Source: Variovorax sp. (GTDB lineage: Bacteria; Pseudomonadota; Gammaproteobacteria; Burkholderiales; Burkholderiaceae_C). Taken from it: 5,372 nucleotides of DNA. Location of the stretch: positions 1-5,372 of the forward strand of contig JAQGMX010000326.1 of the NCBI GenBank assembly GCA_028292145.1, given 5' to 3'. The notes under the pieces were generated by a model. The model did no database searches. It was given only the letters and a program-made list of their open reading frames with translations, and was not told the origin of the DNA. Numbering within the stretch: position 1 is the stretch's first letter; each line of letters begins with the position of its first letter. This document shows, in pieces, positions 1 through 4,570 of this stretch. The position numbers and the translations under genes are program-made.

Positions 1-501
1 GCGTTGCTGCAGGGCGACGCCACCACCACCGGCCTGCAGAACGCGCTGCGGCAGTTGCTCGGCGCGGCTTCGGGCGGCGGCCCGCTGCAGCAGCTGTCTG
101 ACCTGGGCATCTCGATCGGCAGCGCCGGCGCGGGCAACCTGGTCGTCGACAGCGCCAAGCTCGACAAGGCGCTCAAGAACCCGACCGCGTTGCAGCAGTT
201 CTTCTCGGCGCCGTCCGGCGCGGCGGCGGGCGACAGCGCCACCGGCTTCGCGACCCGCTTCTCCACCTTCACGCAGGCGGCCATCGCGGCAACCGGCACG
301 CTGGACACCAAGACGACGTCGCTGCAGTCCGAAAAGAAGTCCAACGGCAAGGACCAGGACAAGGTGAACGACCGCCTGACGCTGATCGAATCGCGGCTGC
401 GCAAGCAATACACCGCACTCGACACCAAGATGTCGTCCCTGACGACCCTCGGCAACTACGTGACGCAACAAATCGCACAGTGGAACAAATCCACCAGCTA
501 A
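1..501 (+). CDS. fliD: FliD flagellar filament cap protein, C-terminal part (gene runs off the left edge)
   Basis: Frame 1 is open from the first base and ends at TAA (499-501), giving 166 visible residues; the true start lies outside the window. FliD caps the distal end of the filament and guides flagellin subunits into place. The visible part fits the end of the FliD C-terminal domain: a stretch with 'LQQLSDLGISIG', then 'LDKALKNPTALQQFF', then a heptad-like helical tail rich in Lys, Asp and Gln. The last 30 or so residues ('QYTALDTKMSSLTTLGNYVTQQ') match the closing helix seen across FliD proteins, where a Leu-rich C-terminus mediates cap oligomerisation and binding to the FliT chaperone. 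The fliS and fliT genes follow directly, the usual fliDST order. The family assignment is secure; nothing can be said about the missing N-terminal part. Confidence 0.93.
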   Translation, partial: ALLQGDATTTGLQNALRQLLGAASGGGPLQQLSDLGISIGSAGAGNLVVDSAKLDKALKNPTALQQFFSAPSGAAAGDSATGFATRFSTFTQAAIAATGTLDTKTTSLQSEKKSNGKDQDKVNDRLTLIESRLRKQYTALDTKMSSLTTLGNYVTQQIAQWNKSTS

Positions 502-508
502 TCAACCA

Positions 509-535
509 TTGAGTTCGACCGCAGGTTGCCGATAA
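509..535 (+). promoter_or_regulatory. sigma-28 (FliA) type promoter upstream of fliS
   Basis: An exact GCCGATAA, the sigma-28 -10 consensus, lies at 528-535. Exactly 11 bases upstream is TTGAGTTC (509-516), which matches 5 of 8 positions of the enterobacterial -35 consensus TAAAGTTT. It sits in the 82-bp gap between the fliD stop and the fliS start. A transcript would begin near 541-543, leaving a leader of about 40 nt that carries the fliS ribosome-binding site. It would let fliS and fliT be expressed as late (class 3) genes independently of fliD. This is read from sequence only. Confidence 0.7.
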
Positions 536-583
536 CTCATACAAGAGCTGCAAACGCACTGCCAAGAACCCAAGGACACCGCC

Positions 584-997
584 ATGTACACACCTCCCAG
601 CCTTCGCGCCGCCGCTGCCTACAACACCGTGGGCGCCCAGTCCGGCGTCGCCGGCGCCGATGCGCACCAGCTGATCAACATGGTGTTCGACGGCCTGCTC
701 CAGGCCGTGAATGCCGCCCGCGGTGCGCTTTCGCGCGGCGACGTGGCCGGCAAGGGCATGCAGATCCAGCGCGCGGTGCGCCTGCTCGAAGAGGGCCTCA
801 AAGGTGGGCTGGACGATGCGCGCGGAGGCGATCTCGCCGCTAAACTGCGCGCCTTGTATGACTACTGCATCGGTCGGCTGACGCATGCCAACCTTCGCAA
901 CGACGCCGATGCGCTGGCCGAAGTGGTCGCGCTGATTTCGCCCGTCGCCGACGGCTGGAAGCAGATGGGCCGTCTCCGCAACGCGCAACCGGCATGA
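584..997 (+). CDS. fliS: FliS flagellin-specific export chaperone
   Basis: The product is a 137-residue cytoplasmic protein, the normal FliS length. FliS binds the disordered C-terminus of flagellin, prevents its polymerisation in the cytosol and hands it to the FlhA export gate. Family signatures in order are: Tyr13 in the N-terminal strap ('AYNTVGAQS'); 'DAHQLINMVFDGLL' (26-39), the counterpart of the family's SPhqLI-m-yDGll motif; the amphipathic helix 57-75; 'LAAKLRALYDYCIGRLTHAN' (84-103), the conserved LY-Y helix; and 'LAEVVALISPVADGWKQM' (111-128) with the conserved Trp. The ATG at 584 is preceded by AAGGA (572-576), 7 nt away. A sigma-28 type promoter lies just upstream. The stop codon TGA overlaps an ATG at 994, so fliS is probably coupled to the fliT message. 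A Cys at residue 95 in the LYDYC motif is unremarkable. Confident call. Confidence 0.93.
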   Translation: MYTPPSLRAAAAYNTVGAQSGVAGADAHQLINMVFDGLLQAVNAARGALSRGDVAGKGMQIQRAVRLLEEGLKGGLDDARGGDLAAKLRALYDYCIGRLTHANLRNDADALAEVVALISPVADGWKQMGRLRNAQPA

Positions 998-1059
998 ACC
1001 GCGCGCAACAGACACACATGGGTGTGACCAGTCAGCAGGACCTTCGGACGGAGTCTCAT

Positions 1060-1359
1060 ATGCAGGACAGGCTGCTCAATTATTACCAGGCCATCGAGGA
1101 AGCCAGCCGGCAGATGCTCGAGGCTGCCCGCAGCGAAGACTGGGATGCCGTCGTTCGCTGCGAGGGTGTGTGCGCGGTGCTGATCGAGCAACTGCGCTTC
1201 AAGGCCCGTACCGAAGAGCTCCCGCGCGAAGACCGCGCGGAGAAGCTGAAGGTAATGCAGCGAATCCTGCGGCACGACGCGGAAATCCGCGTGCTGGCCG
1301 AGCCCTGGCTTTCGCAGTTCGATCAGTTGTTCGATGCGAAGCTGCAGATGATTCATTGA
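1060..1359 (+). CDS. fliT: FliT flagellar chaperone for FliD
   Basis: The product is a 99-residue, almost wholly helical protein with an acidic N-terminal half. FliT binds the C-terminus of FliD, delivers it to the export apparatus and, in enterics, inhibits FlhDC when free. The position immediately after fliS, the length and the pattern 'LLNYYQAIEEASRQMLEAA' followed by 'DWDAVVRCEGVCAVLIEQL' are those of betaproteobacterial FliT proteins. I chose the ATG at 1060 because GGAG (1050-1053) lies 6 nt upstream and the helix typical of the family starts there. In-frame ATGs at 994 and 1018 would add 22 or 14 residues of low-complexity sequence. The 994 codon overlaps the fliS stop (ATGA), so coupled initiation there cannot be ruled out. 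The sequence is diverged, so the assignment rests partly on context. Confidence 0.82.
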   Translation: MQDRLLNYYQAIEEASRQMLEAARSEDWDAVVRCEGVCAVLIEQLRFKARTEELPREDRAEKLKVMQRILRHDAEIRVLAEPWLSQFDQLFDAKLQMIH

Positions 1360-1368
1360 GGCGGCTCT

Positions 1369-1396
1369 GAGGCAGTGCGCAAACGCGCTACTGCTC
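1369..1396. terminator. Hairpin between convergent fliT and pemK, possible bidirectional terminator
   Basis: GAGGCAGTGCGC (1369-1380) can pair with GCGCTACTGCTC (1385-1396) around an AAAC loop, with one bulged T (1389) and one bulged G. The stem has about 11 pairs and is GC-rich. It fills the 47-bp gap between the stop codons of fliT (plus) and pemK (minus), which is where a shared terminator would be expected. Neither strand has a proper U-tract after the stem, so intrinsic termination activity is uncertain. Confidence 0.4.
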
Positions 1397-1406
1397 AAAC
1401 TGCGCG

Positions 1407-1739
1407 TCACTCGAAAATCGGCAGCAGCCTCGCCATCACCTCGTCCAGAACCGATTCGGGAACACTCTCCAGCTTGCTGCCTTTTCGCGCGCTGACGTCG
1501 AGCACTCGAATCTGGTCACATCGCACGACACCGGTCGTCTCCGTGCCGGTGCCCATCAAAGAAACGGTGAAGCCAGCCGTTCGCGCGAAGTCGCCGCCGT
1601 TCGTGATCGGTAGCACGAACGCCGTACCAGTGAGTCGGTTGAAGGCCGTCTGCGACACGATCAATACGGGTCGCATGCCCTTTTGCTCACGCCCCGATGT
1701 CGGGTCGAGTGTCACCCTGTAGATATCTCCGCGTTCCAT
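1407..1739 (-). CDS. pemK: PemK/Kid-type (MazF family) endoribonuclease toxin
   Basis: The product is a 110-residue toxin, the same length as plasmid R1/R100 Kid/PemK, and alignable from memory along its full length: 'MERGDIYRVTLDPTSG', 'RPVLIVSQTAFNR', 'PITNGGDFARTAGFTVSL', 'TTGVVRCDQ' and 'LESVPESVLDEVMARL' all have clear PemK counterparts. The family cleaves mRNA at short single-stranded motifs and stops translation when the antitoxin is degraded. Arg73 and Asp75 of the Kid active site are both present (VVRCDQ). Kid His17 is replaced by Arg17 (SGREQ) and Glu5 by Asp5. The ATG at 1739 shares one base with the pemI stop (TGATG), so translation is probably coupled; there is only a weak purine stretch as its own ribosome-binding site. 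The same frame stays open upstream to about 2042, but that part only shadows pemI. Confident family call; activity untested. Confidence 0.93.
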   Translation of the reverse strand: MERGDIYRVTLDPTSGREQKGMRPVLIVSQTAFNRLTGTAFVLPITNGGDFARTAGFTVSLMGTGTETTGVVRCDQIRVLDVSARKGSKLESVPESVLDEVMARLLPIFE

Positions 1740-1996
1740 CAAAGCAGCTCTTTGCCGGCCGGTGCTGCATCGATCCATTCGCTGTCTTCGGCTGACATCG
1801 GCGCTGTCGTGTCGCACTGCGCGAGCAGCTCTTCCAAGCTGTAGCGTGGACGTGGTTTGGCCTCGATCACGAGGCGGTTCTGTTCGACGGTCACAGCGAC
1901 TGCCGCGCCTGCGCGCATATTCAGGATGTCGAGGAACGCGGGAGGGACGGCCATCATGACGGAGCCGCCGACCTTGCGGAGATTCGTTGTGTGCAT
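1739..1996 (-). CDS. pemI: PemI/Kis-type antitoxin (AbrB/MazE-like)
   Basis: The product is an 85-residue antitoxin, as in plasmid PemI/Kis. The N-terminal half (about 1-47) is a swapped-hairpin AbrB/MazE DNA-binding fold: 'LRKVGGSVMMAVPPAFLDIL' followed by 'VAVTVEQNRLVIEA'. The C-terminal half (about 48-85) begins 'RPRYSLEELLAQCD', which is nearly the PemI sequence, and continues acidic (SAEDSEWIDA); in this family that segment wraps the toxin and blocks its active site. It binds PemK, neutralises it and, with PemK as co-repressor, represses the operon. The gene order antitoxin then toxin, with a one-base overlap, is standard. The ATG at 1996 is preceded by AGGAAG (2006-2001), 4 nt away. A promoter with a repeated operator lies directly upstream. 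Confident call. Confidence 0.92.
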   Translation of the reverse strand: MHTTNLRKVGGSVMMAVPPAFLDILNMRAGAAVAVTVEQNRLVIEAKPRPRYSLEELLAQCDTTAPMSAEDSEWIDAAPAGKELL

Positions 1997-2012
1997 CGTT
2001 CTTCCTGAAGTT

Positions 2013-2049
2013 GATAACGAATGTTATATAAAAAGATAACACCTGTCAT
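2013..2049 (-). promoter_or_regulatory. pemIK promoter with overlapping alternating-palindrome operator
   Basis: On the plus strand GATAAC (2013-2018), GTTAT (2023-2027) and GATAAC (2035-2040) follow one another. The central GTTAT is therefore the exact inverted partner of both flanking ATAAC elements; the two GATAAC copies lie 22 bp apart, about two helical turns. On the minus strand a possible -35 ATGACA (2049-2044, 5 of 6) precedes -10 candidates TATAAC (2028-2023, 15-bp spacer) or TAACAT (2026-2021, 17-bp spacer). The repeat covers the -10, so antitoxin or complex binding would block polymerase. The design resembles the alternating palindrome described for E. coli mazEF. Confidence 0.6.
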
Positions 2050-2086
2050 CCGCCCCAACTGAATAGAGATGGCAAAGCAGCGTCGC

Positions 2087-3064
2087 CTAAAGCTTGATCC
2101 CAGCCCCCTTCACCGCAGGCCCCAACAGGTTGACCTGATTCTTCGCGAAGTCGCTGAAAGCCGCCGCCGTCTCGGGTTTGCCGACGATCCCCAGATCGAC
2201 CAACTTCTTCTGGATCTCCGGCACCACCAGGATCTCGTTGCAGGCCGTGTTCAGTCGCGACACCACGTCCGCAGGCAGCTTGGCAGGGCCGGACAGACCG
2301 AAGAAGTTCTCCAGCACCAGCCTGGGCTGATTCAGTTCCGCCATCGTCGGAACGTCGGGCATCAAAGGCGAACGCTGGCTGCCGGTGACGGCAAGCGGCA
2401 CCAGCTGGCCGCTCTTGAAGAACGGAACATAGGCCGTGATCACGTCGATGCCGATGGGAATGGTGTTGGCGATCAGGTCGGTGGTCATGGGCGCGCCGCC
2501 GCGATAGGGCACATGCACCATGTTGAGGCCGGCGATCTGCTTGAGCAGCTCGCCGTGGATATGTCCGATCGAACCGGGCCCGCCGGAGCCGAAATCCATC
2601 CGGCCTTCCTTGCGGGCGAGGGCCTCGAAATCGGCGTAGGTCCGGATGCCCGACGGCTTGCTGGCCATGATGACCAGCGGCGCGGCGCCGAGATAGGCGA
2701 TATGGGTGAAGCCGGTCACCGGGTCGTAAGGCTGCTTTTCCAGGGTGAACGGGCCGAGCGCGATGGGCGTCGTGTTTGACAGCATGAGCGTGTAACCATC
2801 GGGCGTGGCCGCGACGACCTGGGCACCGCCGATGGTCCCGCCCGCGCCGGGCTTGTTGTCGACAACGACGGGTTGGCCCAGCTTCTTCGTCAGTTGCTCC
2901 GCCATCACGCGGGCGACCACATCGCTGGCGCCGCCCGGCGGAAAGGTCACGATGATCTTGATGGCCCTGTCAGGCCACTGCGCGAATGCCGGAAATGCTG
3001 CAGCAGCGACGCCGGCAGCGATGAATTGCAGCGCATGGCGCCGTGTGGATCTGAAGTTGGTCAT
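2087..3064 (-). CDS. Bug-family (tripartite tricarboxylate transporter) periplasmic solute-binding protein
   Basis: The 325-residue protein has the usual length and motif order of Bug/TctC receptors: 'WPDRAIKIIVTFPPGGASD' (30-48), 'QPVVVDNKPGAGGTIG' (64-79), 'TPDGYTLML' (87-95), 'GSGGPGSIGHIHGELL' (159-174), 'HVPYRGGAP' (184-192) and 'MPDVPTMAE' (235-243). These two-lobed proteins bind small carboxylates or related ligands in the periplasm. Residues 1-28 form a signal peptide: a basic start with adjacent Arg8-Arg9 (STRRHAL), an Ala-rich hydrophobic core, and AFA before a likely cleavage at Gln29. The Arg pair hints at Tat export but the motif is incomplete. No TctA/TctB membrane partners are in the window, so this is an orphan receptor, as is common in Burkholderiales; the ligand cannot be told. 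The ATG at 3064 has GAAG about 5 nt upstream. It diverges from the Crp/Fnr gene across 121 bp. Confidence 0.93.
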   Translation of the reverse strand: MTNFRSTRRHALQFIAAGVAAAAFPAFAQWPDRAIKIIVTFPPGGASDVVARVMAEQLTKKLGQPVVVDNKPGAGGTIGGAQVVAATPDGYTLMLSNTTPIALGPFTLEKQPYDPVTGFTHIAYLGAAPLVIMASKPSGIRTYADFEALARKEGRMDFGSGGPGSIGHIHGELLKQIAGLNMVHVPYRGGAPMTTDLIANTIPIGIDVITAYVPFFKSGQLVPLAVTGSQRSPLMPDVPTMAELNQPRLVLENFFGLSGPAKLPADVVSRLNTACNEILVVPEIQKKLVDLGIVGKPETAAAFSDFAKNQVNLLGPAVKGAGIKL

Positions 3065-3085
3065 GAATTCTTCGCGGCAGTGAGG

Positions 3086-3098
3086 TTCCTTTCAGGAA
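3086..3098. repeat. Short perfect inverted repeat in the Bug gene leader
   Basis: TTCCT (3086-3090) and AGGAA (3094-3098) are exact inverted copies separated by 3 bases, located 22 bp upstream of the Bug start codon inside the divergent intergenic region. It could be an operator or a minor leader hairpin. It is short enough to be chance. Confidence 0.2.
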
Positions 3099-3150
3099 GC
3101 ACGAAGCGCGCCCACCATCGCCACAGGACGGGTCGACAGCTGACTCACAT

Positions 3151-3180
3151 TTGACCAAGAACGTTGTAGGCTGTTTACAA
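3151..3180 (+). promoter_or_regulatory. Putative promoter and operator of the Crp/Fnr gene
   Basis: TTGACC (3151-3156, 5 of 6 to the -35 consensus) is followed after 18 bp by TACAAA (3175-3180, 4 of 6 to the -10). An inverted repeat TTGTA (3164-3168) and TACAA (3176-3180), 7-bp spacer, overlaps this -10. Crp/Fnr proteins bind twofold-symmetric sites of about this size, so it may be an autoregulatory operator. A start point set by this promoter would fall at or very near the ATG at 3186, meaning little or no leader. Confidence 0.4.
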
Positions 3181-3185
3181 AGACC

Positions 3186-3860
3186 ATGACTTTGTTATCT
3201 GCCGCCCAACTTTTGCAAAGAGTGCCACTGTTTTCGGCGTTGACGCCTGAACAGCTGGATGAGATTTCTGCGAACGTGACGAAGGAACGCTTCAAGAAGG
3301 ACGGGTACATCGTCCGGCAGGGCGACGTCACGGACGCATTGCACATCTTTCTCAATGGCCGTGCGCACGTGCTTCGCGTGAACAACCACGGCAAGGAAGT
3401 GATCATCTCGATTTTGCAGCCGGGCGATTACGTCGGCGAAATGAGTCTGATCGACGACGAGCCCCATTCCGCATCCGTGAGGGCGGACATGGAGTCGGAT
3501 GTATTGGTATTACGGCGCGAAGTATTCGAGCGCTTCATGCCGGACGCATCCACCGTCACTCAAAAGATACTGCGCGTTCTGGTGAAGCGATTGCGTTATG
3601 CGAATGAACAGATCGAGTCTCTGGCGCTGATGGATGTCAATGGGCGGGTCGCGCGCATGCTGCTGGAATTGGCCGTTGACGACGATCAGGGCGGACTCGT
3701 CATCAGAGGAAAGATCTCACAGCAGGATATGGCCAAGAGGGTCGGCTCTTCGCGTGAAATGGTCTTCAAGGCTTTGCGATCGCTTGAAGAGCGTGGATTT
3801 CTTCAAACCGGTTCGAACAATGATTTGCTTGTCAGGCCCGACATCCGATCGCTTCTGTAA
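3186..3860 (+). CDS. Crp/Fnr-family transcriptional regulator
   Basis: The 224-residue protein has a cyclic-nucleotide-binding type beta-barrel (about 14-118, 'VPLFSALTPEQLDEI', 'GYIVRQGD', 'GDYVGEMSLID'), a long dimerisation helix (about 121-147) and a C-terminal Crp-type winged helix-turn-helix. The helix-turn-helix 'ISQQDMAKRVGSSREMVFKALRSLEERGFL' region (177-206) has the family's SREMV recognition core at 189-193. In the phosphate-binding cassette Gly84-Glu85 are present, but the Arg that holds the cAMP phosphate in E. coli Crp (Arg82) is His94 here (PHSAS). The effector may therefore not be cAMP. There is no cysteine, so it is not an Fe-S FNR sensor. The ATG at 3186 has no Shine-Dalgarno within normal distance (AGG lies 15 nt upstream), yet homology begins at once ('LLQRVPLFSAL'). 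It diverges from the Bug gene and converges on the tiny membrane protein gene 19 bp beyond its stop. Targets unknown. Confidence 0.9.
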   Translation: MTLLSAAQLLQRVPLFSALTPEQLDEISANVTKERFKKDGYIVRQGDVTDALHIFLNGRAHVLRVNNHGKEVIISILQPGDYVGEMSLIDDEPHSASVRADMESDVLVLRREVFERFMPDASTVTQKILRVLVKRLRYANEQIESLALMDVNGRVARMLLELAVDDDQGGLVIRGKISQQDMAKRVGSSREMVFKALRSLEERGFLQTGSNNDLLVRPDIRSLL

Positions 3861-3879
3861 AAGCGTCGGCGTCTGAAGA

Positions 3880-4008
3880 TCAAGCCTTTATCGCGGCCAT
3901 CGACATGCGGACGCGGTCCGACAGGACGCCGTCGACATCTTTGCCCCACCATTGCTCCATGACGAGCACAGCGACCACCATCAACACGATCAAACAGACG
4001 AAAATCAT
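3880..4008 (-). CDS. Tiny single-span membrane protein, 42 residues, function unknown
   Basis: From ATG 4008 to TGA 3880 there are 42 sense codons. The start is preceded by a perfect AGGAGG (4019-4014), 5 nt away, the strongest ribosome-binding site in the window. Residues 2-17 (IFVCLIVLMVVAVLVM) are an uninterrupted hydrophobic helix with no charged residue, long enough for one membrane span. Then comes a short polar tail with 'EQWWGKDVDG' (18-27), two Arg (32, 34), three Met and a closing 'AAIKA'. The charge layout does not decide the topology: no positive residue precedes the span, while Lys and Arg follow, which favours an N-out, C-in orientation. I do not recognise a family. It lies between the convergent Crp/Fnr gene and fliE and looks monocistronic. 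A role as a small regulatory or accessory membrane peptide is possible but inferred only from size and shape. Confidence 0.68.
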   Translation of the reverse strand: MIFVCLIVLMVVAVLVMEQWWGKDVDGVLSDRVRMSMAAIKA

Positions 4009-4013
4009 TACAG

Positions 4014-4019
4014 CCTCCT
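4014..4019 (-). promoter_or_regulatory. Perfect Shine-Dalgarno for the 42-residue membrane protein
   Basis: The minus strand reads AGGAGG here, 5 nt before the ATG at 4008. It is the full anti-16S complement at good spacing. The nearby larger genes (crp-like gene, fliE, fliF) have no comparable site, which makes this the main support for the small gene being translated. Confidence 0.7.
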
Positions 4020-4024
4020 GCGAC

Positions 4025-4051
4025 AACAATGTATTTTCATTATTGTTACAA
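4025..4051. repeat. AT-rich inverted repeats upstream of the small membrane protein gene, candidate operator
   Basis: AACAAT (4025-4030) and ATTGTT (4042-4047) are exact inverted copies separated by 11 bp. Overlapping the second is a tight palindrome TTGT-T-ACAA (4043-4051). They lie just upstream of the ribosome-binding site of the small gene. The TTGT/ACAA half-sites recall those in front of the Crp/Fnr gene (TTGTA-N7-TACAA). No clear -35/-10 pair could be fixed for the small gene. The rest of the 193-bp gap up to fliE shows only the weak stem noted separately. Confidence 0.35.
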
Positions 4052-4124
4052 GGTATTTCTGTAGGACTTTTTCCAGTCTCGAGAATGTGGATACTTCAGG
4101 TTTAACAGCAGCGTTCCGGCTTTG

Positions 4125-4144
4125 AAAAATGTAGCTGGAAGCTA
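4125..4144 (-). terminator. Weak possible intrinsic terminator downstream of fliE
   Basis: On the minus strand TAGCT (4144-4140), loop TCC, and AGCTA (4136-4132) form a perfect 5-bp stem, followed by CA and TTTTT (4129-4125). It is 57 bases past the fliE stop and upstream of the small membrane protein gene. The stem is short and half AT, so termination may be inefficient. Confidence 0.25.
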
Positions 4145-4201
4145 GAACTTAAAGTTGACGACGTCCGATTTGAAAGCGCACCACTGCAACAAGATCGGCC
4201 C

Positions 4202-4507
4202 TCAAACCTGCATATTCATGATGTCCGTATAGGCCTGAACCATCCGGTTTCGCACATGCATCGTCGCCTGGAAGCCGATTTGCGCTTTCTGGATCGCGAC
4301 CATCGTCTGCTCCAGGCTCACATTCGGATTCTCGAGCTGCACCTCGCGCTGCAATGCAGTCGCCTCGTTCTGCGAAGCGCTGACTTCCTTCAAGGCACCC
4401 GACAGCGCACCCGCAAAGCCGGTGTCTTCCACGGCCTTGGTGCCGCGCGCCGGGTTCAATGCGCTGGAGGCGAGGGGCGAAGTAACGGGTGAGAGGCGAA
4501 GTTCCAT
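4202..4507 (-). CDS. fliE: FliE flagellar hook-basal body protein
   Basis: The 101-residue protein is of normal FliE length (about 104). FliE is exported early and links the FliF MS ring to the proximal rod. The variable N-terminal part leads into 'FAGALSGALKEVSASQNEA' (31-49) and the strongly conserved C-terminal half: 'NPNVSLEQTMVAIQKAQIGFQ' region (60-80) and 'VRNRMVQAYTDIMNMQV' (85-101), the hallmark VRNk-v-AY-eIM-M-v ending. The ATG at 4507 is the only reasonable start; no Shine-Dalgarno is visible upstream and no alternative in-frame start is near. It is transcribed away from fliF, the divergent fliE/fliF layout also found in enterics. Downstream on the same strand comes the small membrane protein gene after a 193-bp gap. 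Confident call. Confidence 0.95.
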   Translation of the reverse strand: MELRLSPVTSPLASSALNPARGTKAVEDTGFAGALSGALKEVSASQNEATALQREVQLENPNVSLEQTMVAIQKAQIGFQATMHVRNRMVQAYTDIMNMQV

Positions 4508-4570
4508 GGCACGGATGCTAGAGCGACCCGGCCTCGGGGATGCCTGGGAAATGAAGGGGAAAGCAGCGCT

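Noticed and set aside
269..1015. 248-codon minus-strand open frame opposite fliD and fliS
   Set aside because: It is antisense to two clear flagellar genes, is rich in Arg, Cys and Trp runs typical of a high-GC shadow frame, and resembles no family.
862..1410. 182-codon minus-strand open frame opposite fliS and fliT
   Set aside because: It overlaps fliS and fliT on the other strand, has no ribosome-binding site and no recognisable motif.
1740..2042. Upstream extension of the PemK frame to a 211-residue protein
   Set aside because: PemK homology starts exactly at the ATG at 1739; the upstream part is pemI read in another frame and runs across the promoter region.
2069..2779. 236-codon plus-strand open frame opposite the Bug gene
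   Set aside because: It is His/Arg/Gln-rich shadow sequence antisense to a full-length Bug protein with all family motifs.
3905..4105. 66-codon plus-strand open frame after the Crp/Fnr gene
   Set aside because: It has no Shine-Dalgarno, a Thr/Ser-rich sequence without features, and is antisense to the better-supported small membrane protein gene.
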